Below, piece after piece: positions 40,745 to 48,838 of a DNA stretch of 64,000 nucleotides. Origin of the DNA: Pararhizobium sp. Its GTDB lineage: Bacteria > Pseudomonadota > Alphaproteobacteria > Rhizobiales > Rhizobiaceae. The notes under the pieces are model-generated. The model ran no database searches. It was given only the letters and a program-made list of their open reading frames with translations, and was not told the DNA's origin. The DNA lies in NCBI GenBank assembly GCA_030655075.1, contig JAURWE010000061.1:62001-126000 (forward strand), written 5' to 3'. Made by a program: the position numbers and the translations under genes. Every line of letters starts with the position of its first letter. Position 1 is the stretch's first letter.

Positions 40745-41674
40745 ATGGCCGATTTCTCGCCTCCCTGGGGGAGAGCGGGCGGTGTAAACCGTTCGCCTTC
40801 CGTTGACGAACAGAACGACGGTTTCGCGTGCGGTTCTGCCGATCTGACGCTGTTCAACCGCCTGATAGGTCGTATCGAGGCCGAACTCGAGTCCGTCCAG
40901 ACGGAAGGCGGCATTGCTGGATCCGAAGAAGACGACACGACGGTTCTGCAGGCTATCCAGGCTATGATCTCAGCCGCGACCGGCGGCGGCGACACCTCGC
41001 AGTTCGTGCTCTTCAGCCAAGCTCAAGCAAGGCTTCCGATCTTTCCGGAGGTCACGACCAACAGCGGTGTGATCGATGTCATCTCGCCCGGCACTGGTCA
41101 GGTCCGCGTTCCTGCCGGCGCTGTCGTTCTCCACCGTGGCATCCGCACCTTCACCTCGGTTCAGGTCGATCTCGCGACGACTGCGAGCAAAATTTATCAC
41201 CTGCGCTGGACCCCGACGGGCGGCGCATCCGGGACATTCGTGTTGAAGGATCTGGCGGACGTTGCCTACAATCCGACTGCGGCCGCCGAAACCAATACCG
41301 CATTCGATAGCGCCTATGACGACATGCTCGTCGCAAGGGTGATCACCAACGCGTCGAATATCCCGACAATCACGAAGCTGATGAACAAGGACCGCCCGAC
41401 GCTTTCTGGCGAAACCGCGATCACCGACAACAACCCCTATGAGAACGACAAAACGCCGTCGCAGATTGCCAGCGGCACGGTGGTGTCCATCAACTGGGGC
41501 CGCAAGCCACGAGCTGCAATCGGCGCCATGACGGACGTCGATGGGTCAGCGGCGGGCGTTGTCGAGTTCAACCTCGGGATGCGGGTCGATAGCCGGTATC
41601 AGGCGCGGGCATTCTATCAGTACAACGGTCCGAACCTCGTCGGCGCGGCCTTTTCCTATGAGGTATGGGCATAA
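40745..41674 (+). CDS. Tail fibre-associated protein
   Basis: The 309-residue protein has an N-terminal phage-attachment segment and a beta-rich body (GQVRVPAGAVVLHRGIRTFTSVQVDLATTASKIYHLRW). The last 60 residues describe a compact receptor-like region. There is no enzymatic motif. As the first gene after the DUF2612 protein it likely makes the proximal fibre. Confidence 0.74.
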   Translation: MADFSPPWGRAGGVNRSPSVDEQNDGFACGSADLTLFNRLIGRIEAELESVQTEGGIAGSEEDDTTVLQAIQAMISAATGGGDTSQFVLFSQAQARLPIFPEVTTNSGVIDVISPGTGQVRVPAGAVVLHRGIRTFTSVQVDLATTASKIYHLRWTPTGGASGTFVLKDLADVAYNPTAAAETNTAFDSAYDDMLVARVITNASNIPTITKLMNKDRPTLSGETAITDNNPYENDKTPSQIASGTVVSINWGRKPRAAIGAMTDVDGSAAGVVEFNLGMRVDSRYQARAFYQYNGPNLVGAAFSYEVWA

Positions 41675-42609
41675 TGGACGGCATCCGCATTGACGCACTC
41701 CCAGCGTCGGCTCTGGCTACGCGGGATTATGTTATCCCAGCAATGAAAGACGGGAACACGATACGTCTTACCGTTGGACAGATGCTCGACCTAATCATCG
41801 GTTCGGCTCCGGGTCAGTTGGATACCCTGCAGGAGCTTGCCGACGCGATCAATGACGATGAGAATTTTGCGGCAACCGTTACGGCCGCTCTCGCATCGAA
41901 AGCCAGCACCGCTTCTGTTGCCCTTAAGCTCGATGCATTGCAGCCTTACGCGAGTGTCGCATCGGCCGCGACTGCCGATATTGGCGCTGCGGCTTCGCAA
42001 TCCGTTCTTATTACGGGTTCAACGACGATCACCAGCTTCGGGACCGCAGCGGCGGGCACGATCCGGCGCCTTCGTTTTGCCGGTTCGCTGATGCTGACCC
42101 ACAACATCACGTCGCTCATTCTTCCGGGCTATGCAAATATCCAGACGACTGGGGACGATTGTTTGGAGGCTGTTTCACTCGGCGGCGGGAACTGGATAGT
42201 CACAAAGTATCAATTCACCAACGCTGCCAAAGCGTTCAACGTCAGTGGCTTGCTCATCCCTTCGGCCGTTTCACTGGGGTATGCTGCAGGCGCCGGCGGG
42301 GCAGTCGTTCAAGCGACATCCAAGGCTACCGGTGTCACTCTCAGCAAGCCCACCGGCCGCATCACGACCCATGGCGCATCTCTGGCCTCCGCAAGCACAG
42401 TCGTCTTCACCGTCACGAACACGTTCTGCGCCGACACCGACACGGTGATCTTGAATTTGGTCAGCGGTGCTGCGGGTTACGACACGTACATTTACTGGGC
42501 TCGTCCGCAGAACGGCAGTTTCAACGTCATCCTCTACAACAGGACCGGCGGCGCGCTGGCGGAAGCGCTGGTGTTCAATTTTACCATCATCAAGGGCGCG
42601 ATTGCTTAA
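41674..42609 (+). CDS. Tail fibre protein
   Basis: The 311-residue product contains the common fibre opening IDALPASALATRDYVIPAMKDGNTIRLTVGQML and LDTLQELADAINDDENFAATVTAALASKAS. The C-terminal half is a Gly/Ser/Thr-rich beta region. ATG 41674 overlaps the previous stop (TAATG); ATG 41665 is an alternative. It probably contacts the host surface. Confidence 0.8.
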   Translation: MDGIRIDALPASALATRDYVIPAMKDGNTIRLTVGQMLDLIIGSAPGQLDTLQELADAINDDENFAATVTAALASKASTASVALKLDALQPYASVASAATADIGAAASQSVLITGSTTITSFGTAAAGTIRRLRFAGSLMLTHNITSLILPGYANIQTTGDDCLEAVSLGGGNWIVTKYQFTNAAKAFNVSGLLIPSAVSLGYAAGAGGAVVQATSKATGVTLSKPTGRITTHGASLASASTVVFTVTNTFCADTDTVILNLVSGAAGYDTYIYWARPQNGSFNVILYNRTGGALAEALVFNFTIIKGAIA

Positions 42610-42791
42610 GCATCCTAGGTTATTGTCAGACGCGACGACCCTGATTAATGATTTGTCCGCCCTCGCGAGAGTGCGCTTCATTCTGACATAGAGTCCGCCC
42701 TCTGCCCCATCTGACAAGACCAGCACTTCAATCTCTCCGCCTGCTTTTCGTGGCAGGCCTCGTGCTGCTTTTCACAAATGGGTACCAGTCC

Positions 42792-44420
42792 ATGAAATCA
42801 ACAATGGTAATTGACCTGCATTGGGGTGCGATGCTCGGCGTCGGGTGGAGCCCCGCCGATCCTGGGACGTTCGAGACCCAGATTTACGCCACAACCACCA
42901 CTACAGACGTGCCAGCCGGCGCTTACGATATACCCGTGTCTTCCATAGGTGGCTTCACGGCGGGTATGCTGGTCAACTACCTCGCGATTGACGGACAGCG
43001 CTACGCCTTCCGGCTCCGGGACCGCTCTACTGGCCTTTTGAAAAGCGACCGGCCTCTTCCTGTCGGGATTGCCTCTGGCGGCACCCTCAGCAATTCCTAC
43101 AAGGACGATGCCCATCCGAATCTTCCCTTTGGGGCAACGATTGTCGATACCGCCTTGAGGCAGATCAACGATCCTATTCGCGGTCAAGCCCGTGAAGTTG
43201 AAAAGGTCTACCGCGATATCGACGCATGGGTCGGAGCAAGTGGCGCCATCGTCAATGTGACCCCGGTGCAAAGCTATACCTATCTGGGAGGGGACCAGGT
43301 AGGTGAGCGCGCGGCGGTCATCATCGGCAATGCCCCAATCGGCGATGTGAAGGGTCCGCTCTACACACCACTTGGCGGCGACTATATTGCTAAAACCGTT
43401 GTAAATACCGGCTTGCGTGCGGGTGGCGAAAATTCGGTGACTGTAACTGTCGAGGAAAAGATGCCCGATGGCAGTTTCCAAACGATCGCTTCAAGTGGCC
43501 TGCTGCGGGGTTACGAGGCGACATATCTTGTTGAAGTTGCCTTCCACGCGGATGGAACCAAGCCAGTCCGGCTGCGGGTAGTTTCGGGAGGCTCCGGTTC
43601 GTCTTGGAATGCAGGTGTTGGGCAAATCGAGTTTCACCGCATCGTTGGTCCTCCGCTTAACCTTGACCAAGGCAAGCATGTCCTCTTTGGAGATAGCTGG
43701 GCGGTAGCGGGATATCCGATAGCAACCGCGCTCGCGGCAAGGCTAGGAAACGCAACCGTCGTTGCCAAAGGCGTTAATGGCAATCGTTCGGACCAGATGG
43801 TCGCCCGCTTCGACGCAGACGTGACGCCTGAGAACCCCGACGTTGTCTGGGTACTCGTCAGCACGAACGATTTCTACGCTTCGGTTGCGGCTGGTGTTTT
43901 TGAGGCCAACCTCCTTATCCTCAAAAACAAAATTCTTGCCATCGGAGCCCAGCCAATCTTCTTCACGGCAACGGTCGGCGCCAACAATCGCGGACAATTA
44001 TTCTCATCCCGCCGCTTCGCGACCAATGTCCGCTACCTTGATTTCGCCGAACCGATGCCTGCCATCCTTGCTCCCTGGCGGCTTTGGGACGTCAGCGCGC
44101 GAGAAGTCATCGTGCCTGCCGGTCAAACCCGACGGATCGCGTTTTCCGCTGGTCAGACCAAGCAAACGTCAATTTTGAACCTACTGGCTTGCAATGCGAC
44201 TTGCATGGAAGTTCTGGTCGGTTTCGCAGATGATCTCTCGTCGTTCAATCTCAAAGATGCACACCTATTCGCGGGCGGCAAAACTGTTCGCAACTGGTGG
44301 ATGAAGCGCTCCGTTTCGGCGCTGTCCGGCTTTATTTGCATCGATCTGCACAATCCCGGCACGTGTGATCAAACGGCTTCGATAGCCGCGCAGTTCGCCT
44401 GGAAGGGCGACCTCTCCTAA
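42792..44420 (+). CDS. Tail-associated SGNH/GDSL-hydrolase-like protein
   Basis: The 542-residue protein has a beta-rich N-terminal 290 residues, then an SGNH-like domain: HVLFGDSWAV (block I with the GDS serine), a glycine in AKGVNGNRS, and VVWVLVSTNDFY with the block III asparagine. The block V DxxH is not clear, so full catalytic activity is uncertain. Such domains deacetylate or cleave surface polysaccharide, which fits a fibre/spike role. GTG 42750 would add 14 residues; neither start has a good ribosome-binding site. The gap 42610-42791 holds no gene. Confidence 0.72.
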   Translation: MKSTMVIDLHWGAMLGVGWSPADPGTFETQIYATTTTTDVPAGAYDIPVSSIGGFTAGMLVNYLAIDGQRYAFRLRDRSTGLLKSDRPLPVGIASGGTLSNSYKDDAHPNLPFGATIVDTALRQINDPIRGQAREVEKVYRDIDAWVGASGAIVNVTPVQSYTYLGGDQVGERAAVIIGNAPIGDVKGPLYTPLGGDYIAKTVVNTGLRAGGENSVTVTVEEKMPDGSFQTIASSGLLRGYEATYLVEVAFHADGTKPVRLRVVSGGSGSSWNAGVGQIEFHRIVGPPLNLDQGKHVLFGDSWAVAGYPIATALAARLGNATVVAKGVNGNRSDQMVARFDADVTPENPDVVWVLVSTNDFYASVAAGVFEANLLILKNKILAIGAQPIFFTATVGANNRGQLFSSRRFATNVRYLDFAEPMPAILAPWRLWDVSAREVIVPAGQTRRIAFSAGQTKQTSILNLLACNATCMEVLVGFADDLSSFNLKDAHLFAGGKTVRNWWMKRSVSALSGFICIDLHNPGTCDQTASIAAQFAWKGDLS

Positions 44421-44439
44421 AACCTCAAGGAACATCGCT

Positions 44440-44964
44440 ATGACGATCAAGATTCCGCTGCAATGGATGCAGCCGGTGACGATGACCCGTATTGTCGCGC
44501 ATTGGAGCGCCGGCGCTTACAGGGCCTCCGATCTCGACAAGGAGCACTACCACCTCATTGTCGAGGGCACGGGCCTTCTGGTGAAGGGCGATCATGACAT
44601 CGCCGACAATGTGAACACGGGCGACGACGACTATGCCGCCCACACGCGCGGCTGCAATACCCGCGCGATCGGCGTCTCGCTTGCCTGTATGGCCGGAGCG
44701 ATCGAAAGCCCCTTCAACCCCGGCAAGTTTCCCATGACAGCCGTCCAGTGGGCGAGCGCCATGGACGTCATCGCGCAGCTGGCCACCTTCTACAAAATCC
44801 CGGTGACCGACAAGACCATCCTGTCGCATGCCGAAGTTCAGACGAACCTGGGCACCAAGCAGGCTGGCAAGTGGGATTTCACACGTTTGGCATTCGACCC
44901 GTCGGTCAAAGGTGCGAAGGCCTGCGGCGACAAGATGCGCGCCGATGTGAAGGCGCGCATGTGA
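44440..44964 (+). CDS. N-acetylmuramoyl-L-alanine amidase endolysin
   Basis: This 174-residue protein matches the Amidase_2/PGRP fold: HWSAG (H21), HYHLIVEG, AAHTRGCN, SHAEV (H130) and KWDF (D146); H21, H130 and D146 are likely zinc ligands. It hydrolyses the amide bond between muramic acid and the stem peptide in lysis. No signal peptide, so it needs the holin downstream. Confidence 0.9.
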   Translation: MTIKIPLQWMQPVTMTRIVAHWSAGAYRASDLDKEHYHLIVEGTGLLVKGDHDIADNVNTGDDDYAAHTRGCNTRAIGVSLACMAGAIESPFNPGKFPMTAVQWASAMDVIAQLATFYKIPVTDKTILSHAEVQTNLGTKQAGKWDFTRLAFDPSVKGAKACGDKMRADVKARM

Positions 44965-45239
44965 TGGTGGAGCGTTCATGGCTCTGGCGCCGGTGGGCGG
45001 TTTTTTCATCTCTGGCCGTCTGTGACCTGGTGATCGTCTATTTGACCGTCTTCGGTGCTGACACCCGGCTCAACCAGGACATCGTCAACAGCGCGTTCCT
45101 GCTGATCGGGATTATCGCCAACGGGTATGTGTTCGGCGGCGTGCTCGACGATCGCAACAAGGACAAGGCCGCCGTGACGACGCAGGCGCTTGACCAAAGC
45201 GGGCCTACCACCGCCAACGTCTCGGTGGAGCAACAATGA
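44964..45239 (+). CDS. Holin candidate
   Basis: The 91-residue product has two membrane segments (WAVFSSLAVCDLVIVYLTVFG and VNSAFLLIGIIANGYVFGGV) and a charged tail. It is between endolysin and spanins, starting with a TGATG overlap. Size, topology and place fit a class II holin, but no family signature is present. Confidence 0.7.
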   Translation: MVERSWLWRRWAVFSSLAVCDLVIVYLTVFGADTRLNQDIVNSAFLLIGIIANGYVFGGVLDDRNKDKAAVTTQALDQSGPTTANVSVEQQ

Positions 45240-45607
45240 TGCCGTCGCTTCAATCCTTCGGGATCAAATTCGCCTTCGCCGCCCTGCTGCTTGTTGCCGT
45301 CTACGGTTGGCACCGCCTCGAGGTGAGCAGATCATACAGCGCCGGCCAGTTGAACGAGCGGATCGTTTGGCAAGAGCGGGCCGCTCGCGATCAGATCAAG
45401 CGGGATGCAGACCGCAAAGCCGCTCAGGCAACTATCGACAAGATCGAGCGGGAATATTGGGAAAAGCAGACCAATGACGCGATCAATCTTGCCAGTCTCG
45501 AGACTGCGCTCAAAGAGGAACAGGCAAATGAAAAGGTATCTGGTACTTGCGGGCCTGCTGTTTCTAAGCGGGTGCGGGACGCCATCAACGCGATCGGGCG
45601 GGATTGA
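45236..45607 (+). CDS. Inner-membrane spanin (Rz-like)
   Basis: The 123-residue protein has an N-terminal signal anchor (FGIKFAFAALLLVAVYGW) and a periplasmic coiled coil (ERAARDQIKRDADRKAAQATIDKIEREYWEKQ) as in i-spanins. The o-spanin gene is nested in its 3' end in another frame. Confidence 0.8.
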   Translation: MMPSLQSFGIKFAFAALLLVAVYGWHRLEVSRSYSAGQLNERIVWQERAARDQIKRDADRKAAQATIDKIEREYWEKQTNDAINLASLETALKEEQANEKVSGTCGPAVSKRVRDAINAIGRD

Positions 45608-45803
45608 TCCGGCCATGATACCGCAGTCGCTCAAACAGCCTTGCGGAAGCGTTTCGGACCTCCCAGACACATCCTTGCCCGTGGCGACCATATCGCGCTT
45701 GTGGGGGCAGGACAGGGCTGGCTACGCGATCTGCCGTCGGCGCCACGCCGGGCTCGTCAAAGCCATAGGTGCTGTCGAGGGACAGGCAAGGGGGATCGAA
45801 TGA
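45528..45803 (+). CDS. Outer-membrane spanin lipoprotein (Rz1-like)
   Basis: A 91-residue frame begins at ATG 45528, with GAGGA upstream, inside the Rz gene and runs 196 bases beyond it. The signal peptide MKRYLVLAGLLFLSGC ends in the lipobox LSGC with C16 as the lipid site. Together with the Rz-like protein it would disrupt the outer membrane at lysis. It is longer than lambda Rz1, as in many partly nested pairs. Confidence 0.8.
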   Translation: MKRYLVLAGLLFLSGCGTPSTRSGGIDPAMIPQSLKQPCGSVSDLPDTSLPVATISRLWGQDRAGYAICRRRHAGLVKAIGAVEGQARGIE

Positions 45804-46252
45804 AAGAACCCTTCGTCGGTCCGGGCCTCTGGATCCGCATTCAGCATCGTTTCGGCCCACGCATGCCGGAATGGTTCATGGCGGGCCATACCGCTGCCTT
45901 CGGTTGGGCGCTGCTTCTCTCGGACAGCATCTTCGAACAGCCGACATGGGCTTTCTTCCGGCAAATATTCCAGACTGAGATATTCCTCGGCTGGTTGATG
46001 ATCATTCTTGGCTTCCTGCGGATTGGTGGGTTGATCGTAAACGGCGCTCGCAAAGATGTGACCCCGCACATCCGGCAAATGTCTGCGGCGCTGGGGTGCC
46101 TGATCTGGTCCGGCATCGTTTATTGCTTCGCATCTTCGAATGTCGTGAGCACCTGGCTCGCAATCTATCCGCTCTTTGCGGTGTGCGAGCTTGTCAATAT
46201 GTATCGTGCGGCTCATGACCAAGGGGAATCGCGGCATGGAAAAACTGGCTGA
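45800..46252 (+). CDS. Four-helix membrane protein of the lysis module
   Basis: The 150-residue protein has about four membrane segments (FGWALLLSDSIF, IFLGWLMIILGFLRIGGLIV, MSAALGCLIWSGIVYCFAS, WLAIYPLFAVCELVN). It overlaps the Rz1 stop by four bases. Similar proteins occur in prophage lysis cassettes and have been considered holin-like. The role is unknown. Confidence 0.65.
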   Translation: MKEPFVGPGLWIRIQHRFGPRMPEWFMAGHTAAFGWALLLSDSIFEQPTWAFFRQIFQTEIFLGWLMIILGFLRIGGLIVNGARKDVTPHIRQMSAALGCLIWSGIVYCFASSNVVSTWLAIYPLFAVCELVNMYRAAHDQGESRHGKTG

Positions 46253-46559
46253 TCTGCCGCCCGAAGCTCTGGTTCCCTTCGGCATCGTACTGGCAATCAT
46301 CTTCGCAGTTAGACACTTCGGCCTTCTGCAAGGGTCGCGGGCCGGCGTACCGCAGGCGCAAGTCGCCGCCGTCATTGTCGATCCATCTGCGCTCAATCGC
46401 CTCTCGGAAGAGATCGAAACCCTGAATGGTGGCATCGGACGTCTGGTAGATGTCGGGCAGACAGTCGCCAAGGCACAAACGAACATGGCAACCGAGATAG
46501 ATCGTATCCGGGAGGAACTGCGCATTCAGCGAGAGATCAGCCGAAACCGCGAACGCTGA
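46236..46559 (+). CDS. Small membrane-anchored coiled-coil protein
   Basis: This 107-residue protein has a TM segment near the N-terminus (ALVPFGIVLAIIFAVRHFGLL) and long helices (LNRLSEEIETLNGGIGRLVDVG and IDRIREELRIQREI) behind it. AAGGGGAA precedes ATG 46236. The architecture resembles a second spanin-type or holin-accessory protein. It is the last rightward prophage gene. Confidence 0.63.
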   Translation: MEKLADLPPEALVPFGIVLAIIFAVRHFGLLQGSRAGVPQAQVAAVIVDPSALNRLSEEIETLNGGIGRLVDVGQTVAKAQTNMATEIDRIREELRIQREISRNRER

Positions 46560-46577
46560 TCTTTTCGCCATCCATCC

Positions 46578-46615
46578 GAGCCCCTGTCCCTTAACCGGGA
46601 TGGGGGCTCCTTTTT
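46578..46615 (+). terminator. Terminator of the late operon
   Basis: GAGCCCC pairs with GGGGCTC, and inside it TCCC with GGGA, around a TTAACC loop; CTTTTT follows. It lies 18 bases after the last late gene. Confidence 0.85.
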
Positions 46616-46620
46616 GCGTT

Positions 46621-46911
46621 TCAGGCCTTTGGCATTCCGTTGTTCGCCAGCATCTGGTGATAGTATTCTTCGACCTTCGCAGCGGCTTTTCGGGCTGTTG
46701 GCTCATAGCCTTGGTGCGGGGTATGCCGCCGCAGCTTCTTGGGGCCGTGGCCGCTCCATTGCCAGGTATCCCGCTTCAGCCCGTGCGGTTCAAACCGAAT
46801 GCGGCCGATGCCTATGTCTCCATCCCAGCCGCAGAAATCCGTCTTGTGGGTTTCGGGATCGTCCGGCCAAGTGACGCGCCATTTGTACTTTGGCTTCGGT
46901 CCGTCAGGCAT
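46621..46911 (-). CDS. Hypothetical gene at the right prophage end
   Basis: From ATG 46911 the 96-residue product reads PDGPKPKYKWRVTWPDDPETH, then WDGDIGIGRIRFEPHGLKRDTWQWSG and a basic tail. It is convergent with the late operon, between its terminator and the tRNA-Cys. A perfect inverted repeat lies just upstream. It is either a prophage edge gene (moron) or flanking DNA; no family recognised. Confidence 0.6.
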   Translation of the reverse strand: MPDGPKPKYKWRVTWPDDPETHKTDFCGWDGDIGIGRIRFEPHGLKRDTWQWSGHGPKKLRRHTPHQGYEPTARKAAAKVEEYYHQMLANNGMPKA

Positions 46912-46947
46912 GAATCCACTCTTCCGAACTGAAGGAAACGGGAACGC

Positions 46948-46977
46948 ATTGCCACACCATGGGTAACGTGTGGCAAT
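46948..46977. repeat. Perfect 10-bp inverted repeat near the prophage edge
   Basis: ATTGCCACAC (46948-46957) and GTGTGGCAAT (46968-46977) are exact inverted repeats with a 10-base spacer. A third GTGTGGC is at 47025-47031, next to the tRNA 3' end. They could be integrase arm sites, or an operator for the gene at 46911. Confidence 0.6.
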
Positions 46978-47033
46978 AGGTGTAAATCCGGCGATAAAAT
47001 AATTGAGTGATTTCAAAAGCCTAAGTGTGGCTT

Positions 47034-47107
47034 TGGAGGCCTCGCCCGGAATTGAACCGGGGTGCAAGGATTTGCAGTCCTCTGCGTCACCACTCCGCCA
47101 CGAGGCC
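47034..47107 (-). tRNA. tRNA-Cys (GCA), likely attachment site of the prophage
   Basis: A complete cloverleaf: acceptor GGCCTCG with CGAGGCC, D stem GCG/CGC, anticodon loop CTGCAAA with GCA, T loop GTTCAATTC and an encoded CCA (47034-47036). Its 3' end faces the prophage. Phages often integrate into tRNA 3' ends, regenerating the gene, so attR probably overlaps 47034-47070. Confidence 0.94.
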
Positions 47108-47138
47108 TCATATTGCGCGCCGCAGCGGCAATGACCGG

Positions 47139-47167
47139 CGTTTAGAACGATTTCAGACTGAGTGCAA
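47139..47167 (-). promoter_or_regulatory. Predicted promoter of tRNA-Cys
   Basis: On the minus strand TTGCAC (47162-47167) and TAAACG (47139-47144) are 17 bp apart, giving a start about 25 bases before the mature 5' end. Confidence 0.5.
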
Positions 47168-47241
47168 GACCTGTCATTCTGAACCGTCAGGTTTTTTCGT
47201 TCTCGCTGATAATTCCGTTAAAGCATCCCGTTGGGGTGGAT

Positions 47242-47556
47242 TTAAGGCCGGTTGTCGGACTTGGTGCGGGCGGCATCTGCCTGCTTGCGCAGTTTGCGGC
47301 GTTCCCACCACAGCGCCAGCCGACGCCGTCCGCGCCGCACGAAGGCGAGGTCGTGCGACAGGAGCAGGAGACCGAGCGGCACCATCCAGAATCCGAGCAC
47401 CGGCAGGAAGCCGAGAATGCCGCCGAGGATCAACGCCACGCCGATGACAATGCGCCAGGCGCGCGATTGCGGCAGCCCCATGCGGAAGCGGCCAATCACC
47501 AGCTGGTGTGCCTTGTGGTCGATCCCGAAGACCGTTTTGCTGCCCGTCGAGGCCAT
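47242..47556 (-). CDS. Small two-segment membrane protein
   Basis: The 104-residue protein contains a hairpin of two membrane segments (RIVIGVALILGGILGFLP and FWMVPLGLLLLSHDL) with basic flanks; the layout recalls PGPGW-type proteins though the PGPGW motif itself is not there. It lies between the two tRNA genes; function unknown. Confidence 0.7.
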   Translation of the reverse strand: MASTGSKTVFGIDHKAHQLVIGRFRMGLPQSRAWRIVIGVALILGGILGFLPVLGFWMVPLGLLLLSHDLAFVRRGRRRLALWWERRKLRKQADAARTKSDNRP

Positions 47557-47650
47557 GGTTATGCTCTTTCTTCAAGTCTTGTCATGCCCTTGCCAGATGG
47601 GGCTTTCGGCTTCCTGCTGCAAGCGTCCCCAAGTTTTTTTGAAAAATCGC

Positions 47651-47679
47651 TTGGCAAATCGGCAAAGCATTTGTATTAG
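47651..47679 (+). promoter_or_regulatory. Predicted promoter of tRNA-Asn
   Basis: TTGGCA (47651-47656) and TATTAG (47674-47679) are separated by 17 bp; transcription would begin about 20 bases before the tRNA. Confidence 0.55.
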
Positions 47680-47705
47680 CACGCTCACTTCTGCAGCGCA
47701 GATGT

Positions 47706-47780
47706 TCCCTGGTAGCTCAGCGGTAGAGCATTCGACTGTTAATCGACAGGTCGCCGGTTCGAATCCGGCCCGGGGAGCCA
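47706..47780 (+). tRNA. tRNA-Asn (GTT)
   Basis: A complete cloverleaf: acceptor TCCCTGG with CCGGGGA, D arm AGCTCAGCGGTAGAGC, anticodon loop CTGTTAA with GTT, T loop GGTTCGAATCC, and encoded CCA at 47778-47780. Confidence 0.95.
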
Positions 47781-47787
47781 AATTTTG

Positions 47788-47828
47788 AAAGCCATGATTG
47801 CGCGTAAACCGCAATTGTGGCTTTTCGC
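47788..47828 (+). terminator. Terminator after tRNA-Asn
   Basis: AAAGCCA (47788-47794) pairs with TGGCTTT (47818-47824), and inside it ATTGCG with CGCAAT, followed by TTTTC. Nothing else is visible to 47950. Confidence 0.6.
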
Positions 47829-47968
47829 TTGATTGAGCGATAGCGGCGAAATGGCAAGAGCAGGCGATGGCCTGATTGAGATCCCCGGATTGAGAAGATT
47901 GAATCACCAGGCTGGGAACAACTGTGACCTGATCGTGTTTGTCTTTGACAACGCGAAAGGAATGGCAG

Positions 47969-48127
47969 ATGCCTTCTCCCAGAGAACGAGATTTCGAGGA
48001 CCAGCCGCCGATACCGGCGCCCACATGGATACCGCAGCCGATCAAGGAACCAGAGCCCGACGGTCTGCCCGATGAAATACCAAATCCAAATCCAGACGAG
48101 AATGACAAGCCACCAATTCACCTTTGA
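47969..48127 (+). CDS. Small proline-rich protein
   Basis: A 52-residue protein (start ATG 47969, with AAAGGAA upstream) is composed largely of P, D and E: RERDFEDQPPIPAPTWIPQP and NPNPDENDKPPIHL. It is probably disordered. Comparable short proline-rich genes occur in rhizobia, but no function is known. Confidence 0.5.
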   Translation: MPSPRERDFEDQPPIPAPTWIPQPIKEPEPDGLPDEIPNPNPDENDKPPIHL

Positions 48128-48193
48128 AATATGACCATGTCTGCCGCGTCCTCCCAAGAGCGGTAAGACGGTTCATGCCACGGAGAAAGAAAT

Positions 48194-48625
48194 ATGAATT
48201 TGTCTTCCATCGTGTTCGGCACGGCTTCAACAGGCGTTTCCGGTGTACCGCAGTGTTGTGAGACCGGTTTGAAGCAGTTCCATTGGAAGAAGCGCGTGCT
48301 GGTGATCTTTGCCGACAAGGGCAATGCGGAAACCGCGCGGCAGAAGAACATGCTGGCCACGGCCCGCGAAGGCCTTGCCGAACGCGACGTCGTCGTGCTG
48401 CTCGCAAAGGGACAGACGGTCACGCCGATCTTCGGCGAAGCCGAGCCGCTCGACTACAATCTGATGCGCGTTCGCCTCAGCGGTCCCGACACGGAGCGGT
48501 TCATGGCCGTGCTCCTCGGCAAGGACGGCACGGTCAAGCTGCGCGAGCGCGAAGCCGTCACGCCGGCCGAACTGTTTGCCCTCATCGATGCCATGCCGAT
48601 GCGCCAGGTCGAACAGCAGGGCTGA
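48194..48625 (+). CDS. DUF4174-family protein
   Basis: This 143-residue protein has the DUF4174 core: LKQFHWKKRVLVIFADKGN, DVVVLLAKGQTVTPIFG, and GKDGTVKLREREAVTPAELFALIDAMPMRQ, a thioredoxin-like fold without the CxxC. Members are usually exported; here the N-terminus has no clear signal. The cellular role is unknown. Confidence 0.8.
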   Translation: MNLSSIVFGTASTGVSGVPQCCETGLKQFHWKKRVLVIFADKGNAETARQKNMLATAREGLAERDVVVLLAKGQTVTPIFGEAEPLDYNLMRVRLSGPDTERFMAVLLGKDGTVKLREREAVTPAELFALIDAMPMRQVEQQG

Positions 48626-48655
48626 ACGCCCCCCGTTCTTGTGAGCTGAATTTCG

Positions 48656-48681
48656 CCGCGCCGGCCTCCGGTGCGGTTTTT
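48656..48681 (+). terminator. Terminator after the DUF4174 gene
   Basis: CCGCGCCGG (48656-48664) pairs with CCGGTGCGG (48668-48676) with one G-T pair and a CCT loop; TTTTTG follows. Confidence 0.78.
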
Positions 48682-48838
48682 GTTTTTATATCTTGATTTA
48701 AATACTCCACTAATCCTTGTCATCCCTCACGGTTTTGTCGTAGTAAGCCAGAATGCAAGCGCTGGTTCCGGATTTTGAAGGGCCCCGGCGCTCGTGTGGC
48801 GCGATTTTACGGGCAATATTTCTAGCGAGGGTGTGGCG

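Larger units (their letters stand above)
1..47033. mobile_element. Myovirus-type prophage, left end outside the window
   Basis: A continuous set of phage modules fills this span: leftward recombination operon, immunity region, rightward replication operon, terminase, head, contractile tail, lysis. The last phage-like gene ends at 46621-46911 and the next feature is the 3' end of a tRNA-Cys gene. No integrase, excisionase or left attachment site is visible, so the element continues left of base 1. All structural genes read as intact, so the prophage may be functional; that is inference. Confidence 0.93.

Noticed and set aside
1..47033. Integrase or transposase gene
   Set aside because: No tyrosine or serine recombinase motifs were found in any frame I examined; the integrase is presumably left of the window.
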